Shown piece by piece: positions 26,644-36,854 of a stretch of DNA of 64,000 nt (its first letter is position 1; every line of letters begins with the position of its first letter). The stretch is from the NCBI RefSeq assembly GCF_009793335.1, contig NZ_WING01000002.1, positions 868,001 to 932,000 of the forward strand, given 5' to 3'. The position numbers and the translations under genes are program-made. Source of the DNA: Actinomadura sp. J1-007. GTDB lineage: Bacteria; Actinomycetota; Actinomycetes; Streptosporangiales; Streptosporangiaceae. The notes under the pieces were generated by a model that ran no database searches, was not told where the DNA came from, and worked only from the letters and a program-made list of their open reading frames with translations.

Positions 26644-27195
26644 ATGCCCGTCATCTCCTATGAACTGCCGGACCGGTTCGTCGCCGGCGCCGTCGGGCGG
26701 CCCGGGGACCGCGCCTTCTACCTCCAGGCCAGGTCCGGGCGCCGAGTGACCAGCGTCGGACTGGAGAAGTTCCAGGTGACGCTGCTGGCCGAACGCCTTG
26801 AGGAGCTCCTGGACGAGGTGCTGCGCCGCAGCGGCGGCAGCGCGCCGGTCCCCGCGGTGACGCCGTCGGAGCTGCACGACGACGAGCCGCTCGACCAGCC
26901 GGTCGAGGAGGAGTTCAAGGTCGGCACGATGGCGCTCGCCTGGGACCCCGAGGACGAGCGGGTCGTGATCGAGGCGCAGGAGGTCACCGAGGGCGAGGAC
27001 GACGACGCCGAGGTCGGCGACGACGACCCGGCGATCGCGGTGCTGCGGGTGCGGGTCACCGCCGCGCAGGCCCGCGCGTTCGCCGAACGGGCCCTGAAGG
27101 TGGTCGCGGCGGGCCGCCCGCCGTGCCCGCTGTGCGGACTGCCGCTCGGCGAGGAGGGCCACGTGTGCCCGCGCCAGAACGGGTACCTGGGCTGA
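26644..27195 (+). CDS. DUF3090-family protein
   Basis: A 183-residue actinobacterial protein of the DUF3090 (YbhP-like) type. It opens MPVISYELPDRFVAGAVGRP, contains LEKFQVTLLAERLEELLDEV, and ends in a cysteine-rich motif (PPCPLCGLPLGEEGHVCPRQ) that looks zinc-binding. Function is unknown; it co-occurs with the upstream phosphatase and the downstream SCO1664-family gene across actinobacteria. TAGGGT at 26631-26636 ends seven bases before ATG 26644. The gene thus seems to have its own leaderless promoter overlapping the end of the phosphatase gene. Confidence 0.88.
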   Translation: MPVISYELPDRFVAGAVGRPGDRAFYLQARSGRRVTSVGLEKFQVTLLAERLEELLDEVLRRSGGSAPVPAVTPSELHDDEPLDQPVEEEFKVGTMALAWDPEDERVVIEAQEVTEGEDDDAEVGDDDPAIAVLRVRVTAAQARAFAERALKVVAAGRPPCPLCGLPLGEEGHVCPRQNGYLG

Positions 27196-27243
27196 GATGG
27201 CGGCGTGCTGGATCATGGACGCGCGGACCGGGAGAATGGGCGC

Positions 27244-28044
27244 ATGACGCAGTCCTCCCGGGATCGCACCCCCGCCGGCGACGGTCCCGCCGGGCGCTCC
27301 GGCGCGGGCGGCGCGCCCGCCGTCCCCCCGCACGACGTCGCGGCGGCCGAGCGGCTGCTGCTGAACGGGCGCCTGACCGTGGAGGGACGGCTCGTCCAGG
27401 CGTCCAACGCGACGCTCTACTGCGCGATCGAGCACGACGGCAGGCGCGCCGCGTGCGTCTACAAGCCGGTCGCGGGCGAGCGCCCGCTGTGGGACTTCCC
27501 GGACGGCACCCTCGCCGAGCGCGAGGTCGCCGCCTACCTGGTGTCGGAGGCGATGGGCGTACGGGTCGTCCCGCCGACGGTGCACCGCGACGGCCCGTAC
27601 GGGCCCGGCATGGTGCAGCTCTGGGTGGAGCCCGACCCCGACGTCGACCTGGTCGCGCTGTCGCGCTCGGACGACGAGGCGGTGCGCCGGATGGCGGTGT
27701 TCGACGCGGTCGTCAACAACGCCGACCGCAAGATCGGGCACCTGCTGCCCCCCGGCGACGGCCACGTGTACGGCTGCGACCACGGCGTGTGCTTCTCGGT
27801 GGAGTACAAGCTGCGCACCGTCCTGTGGCAGTGGCGCGGCAAGCCGCTGACCGCCGAGTCGGTGGAGGCGCTCGGCCGGGTCGAGGCGGGGCTGCGCGCG
27901 GGTCCGCTCGGCGAGCGGCTCGGCGGGCTGCTCACCGCCGAGGAGGTCGACGCGACGCGCCGCCGCGTCGAGCTGATGCTGAAGCACCGCGTCCACCCGT
28001 ACCCCCCGGAGGACTGGCCCGCGATCCCGTGGCCGCCGCTGTAG
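27244..28044 (+). CDS. SCO1664-family protein (PI3/4-kinase-like fold)
   Basis: A 266-residue member of the SCO1664 family. After a disordered N-terminus come ASNATLYCAIEHDG, ACVYKPVAGERPLWDFPDG (the lysine of the nucleotide-binding region), VFDAVVNNADRKIGHLL and the CDHGVCFSVEYKLRTVLWQW block. The VNNADRK and CDHG motifs resemble the catalytic and metal-binding segments of PI3/PI4-kinase-like enzymes. The substrate is unknown. In streptomycetes this gene lies beside mshC; here mshC is 7.5 kb downstream. ATG 27244 has a GAGAAT box six bases upstream. Confidence 0.88.
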   Translation: MTQSSRDRTPAGDGPAGRSGAGGAPAVPPHDVAAAERLLLNGRLTVEGRLVQASNATLYCAIEHDGRRAACVYKPVAGERPLWDFPDGTLAEREVAAYLVSEAMGVRVVPPTVHRDGPYGPGMVQLWVEPDPDVDLVALSRSDDEAVRRMAVFDAVVNNADRKIGHLLPPGDGHVYGCDHGVCFSVEYKLRTVLWQWRGKPLTAESVEALGRVEAGLRAGPLGERLGGLLTAEEVDATRRRVELMLKHRVHPYPPEDWPAIPWPPL

Positions 28045-28119
28045 CGGGGCTCGGGCCCGCCCGGCCTCGCGGCACCCCCGCCGTCCGCCCGGATTGTGAA
28101 TGATGCTCAAATAAGGGGC

Positions 28120-28890
28120 ATGTGTACGGCGATCGTCAGCGTCGACCCCGCCTCCCCGGTGCCCGTCCTGCTCGTCGGCGTGCGGGACGAGTTCCTCGCC
28201 CGCTCGTGGGAGCCCCCCGGCCACCACTGGCCCGACCGCCCCGGCCTGGTCGCCGGGCGCGACCTGCGCGCCGGAGGGACGTGGCTGGCCGTCGACCCCG
28301 TCGCGCCGCGCGTCGCCACCGTGCTGAACGGCCGCGGCCGGATGGCCCCCGAACCCGAGCGCCTCTCCCGCGGCGGCCTGCCGCTGCTGACGGCGGCGGA
28401 GGGCAAGCTCGGCGAGATCGACCTGCCGCGCTACGACCCGTTCCACCTGATCGGCGCCGAGCCCGACCGGGTGCGGCTGTGGAGCTGGAACGGCGGGGCC
28501 CTCGTCCAGCGCGACCTCGGCCCCGGCCTGCACGCCGTCGTCAACAGCGGCCTGGAGGGCGAGGACCAGCAGGTCGGCCAGACCGAGGACGCCTACATGG
28601 CGGCGCGCCTGGAGCACTTCAGGCCCCGGTTCGAGCGCGCCGTCCGGCCCCTGCCCGTCCCCGGCGGCGAGGACGGCGTCGCGGAGGCGTGGGGCGAGTG
28701 GCTGCCGCTCGTGAACGGCGGCGGCGTGCCCCGCTTCGACCACCGCGCGCTGCTGCCCCAGCTCGACCTCGGCGGCGGGCGCGTGTGGGGCACCACCTCG
28801 GTCAGCCTGGTCGCCCTGTCGCCGTCCGAGGCGCGCTACGACTTCTCCGCCGACCCCGGCGCGGCGGACGCCTGGACCCGCGTCCTCTGA
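28120..28890 (+). CDS. NRDE/TANGO2-family protein
   Basis: A 256-residue NRDE-family protein. It begins MCTAIVSVDPASPVPVLLVG, with Cys2 in the position of an N-terminal nucleophile, followed by VRDEFLARSWEPPGHHW, VAGRDLRAGGTWLAVDP and HAVVNSGLEGEDQQ. The family (human TANGO2) is implicated in heme and lipid handling, but the bacterial role is unsettled. ATG 28120 places the cysteine at position 2. A few upstream codons are open but add nothing recognisable. The gene is followed directly by a 12-bp tandem repeat. Confidence 0.8.
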   Translation: MCTAIVSVDPASPVPVLLVGVRDEFLARSWEPPGHHWPDRPGLVAGRDLRAGGTWLAVDPVAPRVATVLNGRGRMAPEPERLSRGGLPLLTAAEGKLGEIDLPRYDPFHLIGAEPDRVRLWSWNGGALVQRDLGPGLHAVVNSGLEGEDQQVGQTEDAYMAARLEHFRPRFERAVRPLPVPGGEDGVAEAWGEWLPLVNGGGVPRFDHRALLPQLDLGGGRVWGTTSVSLVALSPSEARYDFSADPGAADAWTRVL

Positions 28891-28970
28891 ACCGGCCGCC
28901 GCACCGGCCGCTGAACCGGCCGCCGCACCGGTCACCGCACCGGTCACCGCACCGGTCACCGCACCGGCTC
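28891..28970. repeat. Degenerate 12-bp tandem repeat
   Basis: About seven units of roughly CCGCCGCACCGG / TCACCGCACCGG follow the NRDE stop; the last three TCACCGCACCGG units are identical. Unit length is a multiple of three, but no gene runs through it. Confidence 0.8.
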
Positions 28971-29159
28971 CCTCGGTCCGCGGACCGGGGGAGCCCCGGC
29001 ATCGCCGCCTGACATCCGTCCGGCACTTTGAGGGCCGCCGCGCACGCGCCTCTGACTCTGAGTGCTAATTTGACTACCTAGTGCGATCTTCGTGGAGCGC
29101 CGCGGGCGGCGCCACGGGACCGCCCGAGGAATCGGTCGTCGGACGGGGGAACCGGGGAG

Positions 29160-30940
29160 ATGGGGATGACGGTGGCAGGACGGGGCGCGGCGCTGGCGGC
29201 CGGGCTGGGCGCGGTGGCGCTCGCGCTGGCCGGCTGCGGCGGCGGGGACGACGGCGGCGGGGAGGCGGCGGCGGACGCGGCGGGACGCTGAAGGTCGTCG
29301 GCTCGGCCGACGTCGACCACCTCGACACCGCGAGCGGCTACACCACGATCAGTAGCATGCTGAGCCGCAACTTCGCGCGCACGCTGTTCAGCTTCAAGGG
29401 CGCCGACAGTTTCGACGAGGCGATCAAGGTGCGGCCGGACGCCGCCGCCGAGATCCCGACGACCGGCAACGGCGGGCTCAGCAAGGACGGCCGGACCTAC
29501 ACCATCAAGATCCGGCAGGGCGTCCAGTGGAACACCCAACCGCCCCGGGAGGTCACCGCCGCCGACTACGTCCGCGGCATCAAGCGCGTCTGCAACCCCG
29601 CCAAGCCGTCCGGCGGCAAGGCGTACTACAGCGAGACCATCGTCGGGATGGACGCGTTCTGCAAGGGCTTCGACAAGGCCGACGCCAAGAGCGCCGCCGC
29701 GATCGCCCGCTACCAGAACGACAACCAGGTCGCCGGCCTCCAGGCCAAGGACGCCAAGACGCTCGTCGTCAAGCTCAAGCAGCCCGCCAGCGATTTCACC
29801 AACATCCTCGGCATGCAGTTCGCGGCGGCGGCGCCCGCGGAGTACGACCGGTACATCCCCGACAGCCCCGACTTCCGGCGGCACACCATCTCCGACGGGC
29901 CGTACCAGATCACCTCGTACACGCCCAACAAGGAGTACGTGCTCGACAAGAACCCCGCCTGGAAGCAGGAGACCGACCAGCTCCGGGCGCAGAACCCCGA
30001 CCGCATCCAGATCACGATGGGCCAGGACTCGCCCGACGTGGTCCAGCAGCAGATGGAGCAGGGCACCGCCGACCTGGCGTGGGACCAGACCGTCCCGACC
30101 GCCAAGATCCCCAGCCTGAAGTCCAACCCCAACTTCAAGATCATGGACGGGTCGACCAACAACCCGTACCTGGTCTTCAACACCCTCAGCCCCAACAACG
30201 GCGGGGCGCTCGGCAAGGCCGCGGTGCGGCAGGCGGTCAACTACGCGATCGACAAGACCGCGCTGATCCAGATCTACGGCGGCCCGGACGTGTCCGAGCC
30301 GCTCAACCAGGTGATCCCGCCGCGCAGCGTCGGCCATCAGCCGTTCAACCTGTACCCGACGCCGAACAACGGCGGGGACCCCGCCAAGTGCAAGCAGATG
30401 CTCGCCGCCGCCGGGTACCCGAACGGGATCACGCTGAAGTTCCCCTACCGCACCAACAGCAACCACTCCAAGATCGCGCAGTCGGTGCAGGCCAACCTGA
30501 AGTCGTGCGGCATCACCGCCAACCCGACGCCCGACACCAACGGGACGTTCTACAACACCACCCTCGTGACGCCCGCCGACGCCAAGTCCGGCAAGTGGGA
30601 CATCGCCGCGCCCGGCTGGATCCCCGACTGGTACGGCAACAACGGCCGCACCAACATCGTCCCGCTGTTCGACGGCCGGCAGTACGGCGCCAACTCGACC
30701 GACTACGGCGGCTACGACGACCCGGCGGTCAACGGTCTGATCGACAAGGCGCTGAAGGCCAAGGACGTCAACACCGCGGCCGGCTTCTGGGCGCAGGCCG
30801 ACAAGAAGATCATGCAGGACGCCGCCGTGGTGCCGTTCATGAACCAGAAGTACCCGATCTTCCACTCGTCCCGGGTGAAGAACGCGCTGTACCTGCCGTC
30901 GTACCAGGCGTACGACCTCAGCCAGGCCAAGGTCTCCTAG
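29160..30940 (+). CDS. Peptide ABC transporter substrate-binding lipoprotein (apparent frameshift at 29240-29285)
   Basis: Family 5 extracellular solute-binding protein (OppA/DppA type), 593 residues when repaired. A lipoprotein signal begins at ATG 29160 (an in-frame ATG at 29166 is alternative): MGMTVAGRGAALAAG, then LALAGC with the lipobox cysteine and a Gly/Asp-rich linker. As written this frame ends at TGA 29288-29290. The mature domain (GGTLKVVGSADVDHLDTAS, DGRTYTIKIRQGVQWNT, RQAVNYAIDKTAL) continues in another frame. One missing base in the GC-rich linker accounts for it. This is the first gene of a five-gene import operon, and a strong stem-loop follows six bases after its stop. Confidence 0.88.
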
Positions 30941-30946
30941 CCGCGC

Positions 30947-31014
30947 GGCGCCTCGTCCCCCGCGCGGACGGACCCGCGCGGCCGCACGCCGCGCACGCGC
31001 GGGGGCGAGGCGCC
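30947..31014 (+). promoter_or_regulatory. Intra-operon stem-loop after the binding-protein gene
   Basis: Positions 30947-30966 pair with 30996-31014 as 19 base pairs with one bulged T at 30956. It starts six bases after the stop of the binding-protein gene and before the first ATPase gene. Such hairpins commonly stabilise the 5' mRNA segment or attenuate read-through so that binding protein is made in excess. That role is inferred. Confidence 0.7.
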
Positions 31015-31049
31015 CGGACGAACCCCATCCCGGACGCGAAGGGGCGTCG

Positions 31050-32400
31050 ATGAGTCTTCTCGAAGTGACCGACCTGCGGGTCTCCTTCCCCACCCCCGAC
31101 GGCGTGGTCCGCGCGGTGCGCGGCGTGTCGTTCGAGGTGGACCGGGGCCGCACGCTCGGCATCGTCGGCGAGTCCGGCTCGGGCAAGAGCGTCACCACCC
31201 AGACCCTGATGCGGCTCACGCCCGGCGCGCGGGTGAGCGGCTCCGCCCTGTTCGAGGGCGCCGACCTGCTGACCCTCGGCGACCGCGCGATGCGCGCGCT
31301 GCGCGGCGCCGAGATCGGGATGATCTTCCAGGACCCGCTGTCCAGCCTGCACCCCCTCTACAAGGTCGGCCGGCAGATCGAGGAGATGGTCCGGGCGCAC
31401 GACCGCGGCGCCTCCAGGACGCAGGCCCGCAAGCGCGCCGTCGAGATGCTCGGCCTCGTCGGCATCCCCCAGCCGGCCCGCCGCGCCGACGAGTACCCGC
31501 ACCAGTTCTCCGGCGGGATGCGGCAGCGCGCGATGATCGCGATGGCGCTGGCGCTGAACCCCAAGCTGATCATCGCGGACGAGCCGACCACCGCGCTCGA
31601 CGCGACCGTCCAGGCGCAGATCCTCGACCTGATGCGGCGGCTCCAGGGCGAGTTCGACACCGCCCTCATCATGATCACCCACGATCTCGGGGTGATCGCC
31701 GACATGGCCGACGACGTGCTGGTCATGTACGGCGGCAGGCCCGCCGAGCGCGGGGGCCGCCGCTCCGCCTACTACCGGCAGCACCACCCCTACACCAAGG
31801 GCCTGCTGGAGTCGGTGCCGTCCGCGGCGGGCGGCAGGCGGCGCCTCAAGCCGATCCCGGGCCAGCCGCCGAGCCTGATCAACCTGCCGTCCGGCTGCGT
31901 GTTCCACCCCCGCTGCCCGTACGTGATGGACCGCTGCCGCACCGAGGACCCGCCGCTCGCCCCCGTCGCCGACGACCCCGCGCACGTGTCGGCGTGCTGG
32001 CTGCCGGACGAGGCGCTCGGCCGCGGCGACGACGCCGAGGCGCTGCGGCGCCGCGCGGTCGAGGACGGCCGCACCGGCGCCGCCGCCCGCCCGCCGGGGA
32101 CGTCCGACACCGGCGCGGCCGACACCACCGTCCTCGGCGAGACCGGCGTCCCCGCCGAGTACGAGGAGCCGCGGGGCGCGCCCGGCGGCCTCGGCGGCGA
32201 GCCGCGCGAGCGGCCCGGCTGGGAGCCGGGCGGCGGCGGGCCCGGCGGCGCGCCCGGCGGGCGCACGCAGAGCCGCGAGCCGGGCGGCGGCAGGGAGGCC
32301 GGCGGCCGCGGGGCGGGGGCCGCGAGACCGGCGGCCCCGGCGGCGGCGGACCCGGTGAGGAGCCCGGCACGGGCTGGACGCGCGCGGACGGAGGCGGCGA

Positions 32401-32404
<4 letters not shown>
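31050..32404 (+). CDS. Oligopeptide ABC transporter ATPase OppD/DppD-like (apparent frameshift near 32316-32327)
   Basis: First ATPase of the importer. P-loop GESGSGKS, Q-loop MIFQDPLSSLHPLY, signature FSGGMRQRAMIAMAL, Walker B LIIADEPTTALD and switch MITHDLGVIADMA are intact. The oligopeptide-type C-terminal cysteine cluster follows (SGCVFHPRCPYVMDRCR). After about residue 330 comes an unusual Gly/Pro/Glu-rich tail. As written the frame overruns into the next gene; adding a base in the G-rich stretch near 32316-32327 makes it end ...ADGGGE at the TGA 32402-32404, overlapping the next GTG (451 residues). ATG 31050 has AAGGGG five bases upstream. Confidence 0.88.
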
Positions 32405-33475
<1,071 letters not shown>

Positions 33476-33479
<4 letters not shown>

Positions 33480-34438
33480 GCTACTCCGAGCTGGAGCCCG
33501 ACATCATCCCGGCGGACGCCGAGCCGGTGCGGGTGCAGGGCCGGACCCCGTTCCAGCTCGCCTGGAGCCGGTTCCGGCGCGACAGGCTGGCGGTGGCCTC
33601 CATCGCCGTGCTGGCCCTCATGGTCCTGTTCGCGGCGCTCGCGCCGGTGTGGGCGAGCTGGACCGGGCACCCCTACGACCAGACGTTCCCGAAGACCGGC
33701 CTCGACCCGGACGGCCTGCCGAAGGGCCCGAGCGGCGACTTCTGGCTCGGCGCCGACCAGCTCGGCCGCGACGTGCTCGTCCGCTCCGCCTACGGCGCCC
33801 GGATCTCCCTGGTCGTCGGCGTCTGCGCCGCCGTGCTCGCCTCGATCGCCGGGGTGCTGGTCGGGACGCTCGCCGGGTTCGTCGGCGGCGTGCTGGACAC
33901 GGTGCTCGCCCGGCTGATGGACATCACGCTCGCGCTGCCGTACCTGCTGGTCGCGATCATGCTGGCGACCACGTTCCAGATCTCCTCGGTCGGCGCGAGC
34001 CTGACGATGACGATCCTGGTGATCGCGTTCTTCTCGTTCGCCGCGTTCGGCCGCATCATCCGCGGGCAGGTGATGTCGCTGAAGCAGAAGGAGTTCGTCG
34101 AGGCGGCCAGGTCGCTCGGCGCCTCCAACGTCCGGATCATGCTCGTGGACGTGCTGCCCAACCTGGTCGCGCAGGTCACCGTGCTGACCTCGCTGCTGAT
34201 CCCCACCTCGATCGTGTTCGAGGCCACGCTGTCGTTCCTCGGCGTCGGGGTGCGGCTGCCGATGCCGAGCTGGGGGTCGATGCTCGGCGAGGGCAGCGAC
34301 GTGTTCCAGACGGCGTGGTGGCTGCTCATCGTGCCCGGCGTCCTGCTGCTGCTGACCACGCTGTCGTTCAACCTGCTCGGCGACGGGATCCGGGACGCCC
34401 TGGACCCCCGCGGCGACCGGGTCGCCGGGAGGAAGTGA
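33476..34438 (+). CDS. Oligopeptide ABC transporter permease OppC/DppC-like
   Basis: A 320-residue permease: an N-terminal cytoplasmic segment ending FQLAWSRFRRDRLAVASIAV (the OppC_N helix), a periplasmic loop with GDFWLGADQLGRDVLVR, and then a BPD_transp_1 domain of about five helices. The EAA-type coupling loop is EFVEAARSLGASNVRIMLVD. ATG 33476 overlaps the preceding stop (ATGA), and oppB starts six bases after its own stop, so the operon is tightly packed. It forms the membrane channel with OppB. Confidence 0.93.
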
Positions 34439-34444
34439 ACCGCC

Positions 34445-35389
34445 ATGACGCGCTTCGTCATCCGCAGGCTGCTGTACGCGATCCTCGTGCTGTGGCTGGT
34501 GTCGACCCTGGTCTTCGTCTTCCTGCACGTCTCCCCGGTCCCGGTCGAACGGGTCATCGGCGGCCCCCGCGCCACGACCGACACCCTGGAGCAGATCCGC
34601 CGCAACCTCGGCCTGGACGAGCCGGTGATCGTCCAGTACTGGGACTTCCTCAAGCGGCTCGTCCAGGGCGACCTGGGCGACTCCTACATCAACGGGACGC
34701 CGGTCACCGACCTGATCGCCAACCGGCTGCCGACGACGCTGTGGCTGGTGCTCGGCGCGGGGGTGGTGTGGTTCGTCGGCGGCGTCGTGACCGGCGTGCT
34801 GAGCGCGACCCGCGCCCGCAGCCTGTGGGACCGGGCCGTGACGGTGTTCGTGCTCGTCGGGCTGTCCACGCCGCCGTTCGTGATGGCGCTGATCCTGCTG
34901 TTCCTCTTCTCGACCAAGCTGAGCGAGGCGGGGTTCCGGTTCTTCGAGGCGGGGCCGCCCTTGCAGGAGCACTTCTTCCAGCGGATGATCCTGCCGTGGG
35001 CCGCGCTGGCGTTCCTCATGGTCGCGATGTACACGCGGCTGACCCGCGGGGCCATGCTGGACGTCCTCGGCGAGGACTACATCCGCACCGCGCGCGCGAA
35101 GGGCGTCACCGAGCGGCGGGTGGTGTACCGGCACGGGCTGCGGTCGGCGCTGACCCCGGTCGTGACGCAGTTCGGCATCGACCTCGGCGCGCTGATCGGC
35201 TCCACGATCGTCACCGAGAAGGTGTTCGGCCTCCAGGGCGTCGGGCAGCTCGTCTACCAGTCGATCGCGCTCGGCGACACCCCGGTGATCATCGGGGTGA
35301 CGCTGATGGTGACGCTGTTCGTGATCGTGGCCAACCTGGTCGTGGACGTCGGCTACTCGTTCCTGGACCCGCGCGTCCGCCTGGCCTGA
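34445..35389 (+). CDS. Oligopeptide ABC transporter permease OppB/DppB-like
   Basis: A 314-residue permease. The N-terminal TM helix is MTRFVIRRLLYAILVLWLVS, followed by the periplasmic domain with GLDEPVIVQYWDFLKRLVQG, then five more helices. The coupling loop is DYIRTARAKGVTERRVVYRH and the C-terminal SFLDPRVRLA is typical. It is the last gene of the 29160-35389 importer. A perfect 12-bp hairpin (35392-35421) directly follows. No substrate can be inferred beyond peptides or related solutes such as nickel chelates. Confidence 0.93.
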   Translation: MTRFVIRRLLYAILVLWLVSTLVFVFLHVSPVPVERVIGGPRATTDTLEQIRRNLGLDEPVIVQYWDFLKRLVQGDLGDSYINGTPVTDLIANRLPTTLWLVLGAGVVWFVGGVVTGVLSATRARSLWDRAVTVFVLVGLSTPPFVMALILLFLFSTKLSEAGFRFFEAGPPLQEHFFQRMILPWAALAFLMVAMYTRLTRGAMLDVLGEDYIRTARAKGVTERRVVYRHGLRSALTPVVTQFGIDLGALIGSTIVTEKVFGLQGVGQLVYQSIALGDTPVIIGVTLMVTLFVIVANLVVDVGYSFLDPRVRLA

Positions 35390-35391
35390 CC

Positions 35392-35421
35392 GGCCCGCCG
35401 GGCGGCCGTGCCCGGCGGGCC
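35392..35421 (+). terminator. Stem-loop terminator candidate after the first peptide ABC operon
   Basis: A perfect 12-bp stem (35392-35403 with 35410-35421) and 6-base loop begin three bases after the oppB stop. There is no U-tract. Confidence 0.6.
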
Positions 35422-35515
35422 CCGGACGACCACCCGTCCGGTCCGCGGACGATCTTCGCGGAACGGTGCGAGCCTGCGCGTATTACGACAAGCCGCCATG
35501 GATAAGCTCTCAGGT

Positions 35516-36745
35516 ATGCGATCGTGGCCCGCTCCCGAAGTCCCCAGACTGACCGACGCAGGACTGGCCGCCGCGGCCGGCCCGCTGCGCCTGTACGACA
35601 CCGCGAGCGGCGGCGTGCGGCCCACCGATCCGGGCGAGACGGCCCGGATGTACGTGTGCGGCATCACCCCCTACGACGCGACCCATCTCGGGCACGCCAA
35701 CACCTATTTGGCGTTCGACCTGGTCAACCGGGTGTGGCGCGATCTCGGGCACCGGGTGCACTACATCCAGAACGCCACCGACGTCGACGACCCGCTGCTC
35801 CAGCGCGCGGCCGAGACCGGCGAGGACTGGCGCGAGCTGGCCGACCGCGAGATCCAGCTCTTCCGCGACGACATGACCGCGCTCCGGGTGCTGCCGCCGG
35901 AGCGCTACGTCGGCGCGGTCGAGGCCATCCCGCTCGTCACCGAGATGATCGAGAAGCTGCGCGCCAAGGACGCCGCGTACCTCGTGGACGGCGACGTGTA
36001 CTTCCCGATCGCGGCCGACCCCGACTTCGGCGAGGTGAGCCGCTTGGACCGCTCCGCGATGGCGCCGCTGTTCGCCGAGCGCGGAGGCGACCCGGACCGT
36101 TCCGGCAAGCGCGACCCGCTCGACGCGCTGCTGTGGCTCGCGCGGCGTCCCGGCGAGCCCGGCTGGGACTCCCCGTTCGGGGAGGGCCGCCCCGGCTGGC
36201 ACGTCGAGTGCTCGGCGATCTCGATCGAGTACCTCGGGATGGCGTTCGACGTGGAGGGCGGCGGCTCGGACCTGGCGTTCCCGCACCACGAGATGAGCGC
36301 CTCGCACGCCCAGGTCGCGACCGGCGAGCGCCCGCACGCCCGCGCGTACGTCCACGCGGGGATGGTCGGGCTGGACGGCGAGAAGATGTCCAAGTCGCGC
36401 GGGAACCTCGTGTTCGTGTCGAGGCTGCGCCAGGAGGGCGTCGACCCGATGGCGATCCGGCTGGCGCTGCTGGCCCACCACTACCGCTCCGACTGGGAGT
36501 GGTCGAAGGCCGAGCTGTCGTCGGCGGAGGAGCGCCTGGCGAAGTGGCGCGAGGCGGCGAACCGTCCGGCGGGCCCCGACGCGGCCCCCGTCGCCGCGGC
36601 CGTCCGCGCGGCGCTCGTGGACGACCTCCGCACGCCCGAGGCGCTGGAGGCCGTCGACGCGTGGGCGGCGTTCCCGGGCGACGACCTGGGGGCTCCGCTC
36701 AAGATCCGCGCGCTGGCGGACGCCCTGCTGGGCGTGGCCCTCTGA
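35516..36745 (+). CDS. mshC: Mycothiol ligase MshC (cysteine:GlcN-Ins ligase)
   Basis: ATP-dependent ligation of cysteine to 1-D-myo-inosityl 2-amino-2-deoxy-glucopyranoside, the third dedicated step of mycothiol synthesis. A 409-residue class I cysteinyl-tRNA synthetase relative: zinc ligands in RMYVCGITPYDATHLGHANT and PGWHVECSAIS, the HIGH-like HLGHA, FPHHEMSASHAQVA, and KMSKSRGN. The start MRSWPAPEVPRL at ATG 35516 is the family start; an in-frame ATG at 35498 also exists. TAAGCT at 35503-35508 ends seven bases before ATG 35516, suggesting leaderless transcription and supporting that start. Confidence 0.96.
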   Translation: MRSWPAPEVPRLTDAGLAAAAGPLRLYDTASGGVRPTDPGETARMYVCGITPYDATHLGHANTYLAFDLVNRVWRDLGHRVHYIQNATDVDDPLLQRAAETGEDWRELADREIQLFRDDMTALRVLPPERYVGAVEAIPLVTEMIEKLRAKDAAYLVDGDVYFPIAADPDFGEVSRLDRSAMAPLFAERGGDPDRSGKRDPLDALLWLARRPGEPGWDSPFGEGRPGWHVECSAISIEYLGMAFDVEGGGSDLAFPHHEMSASHAQVATGERPHARAYVHAGMVGLDGEKMSKSRGNLVFVSRLRQEGVDPMAIRLALLAHHYRSDWEWSKAELSSAEERLAKWREAANRPAGPDAAPVAAAVRAALVDDLRTPEALEAVDAWAAFPGDDLGAPLKIRALADALLGVAL

Positions 36746-36789
36746 TCTCGCGCGCCGTCCGGGGTGCCGGTTCGCCGCAGGCGCGGCGT

Positions 36790-36809
36790 CGTTACGGACC
36801 GCCGTAACG
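36790..36809. terminator. Hairpin between convergent mshC and MpaB-type genes
   Basis: CGTTACGG (36790-36797) and CCGTAACG (36802-36809) pair perfectly over a 4-base loop. It lies 45 bp after mshC and 45 bp after the convergent gene's stop, so a bidirectional terminator is likely; a protein-binding palindrome is the alternative. Confidence 0.5.
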
Positions 36810-36854
36810 GCTCCGTGCCGATGCGTGACTTGACCGTGGAGTCAGGCTAGCCGG

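Noticed and set aside
29060..29068. GAGTGCTAA, identical to one half of the CIRCE heat-shock operator
   Set aside because: The complementary TTAGCACTC half at 9-bp spacing is absent on either side, and the downstream gene is a peptide-binding lipoprotein.
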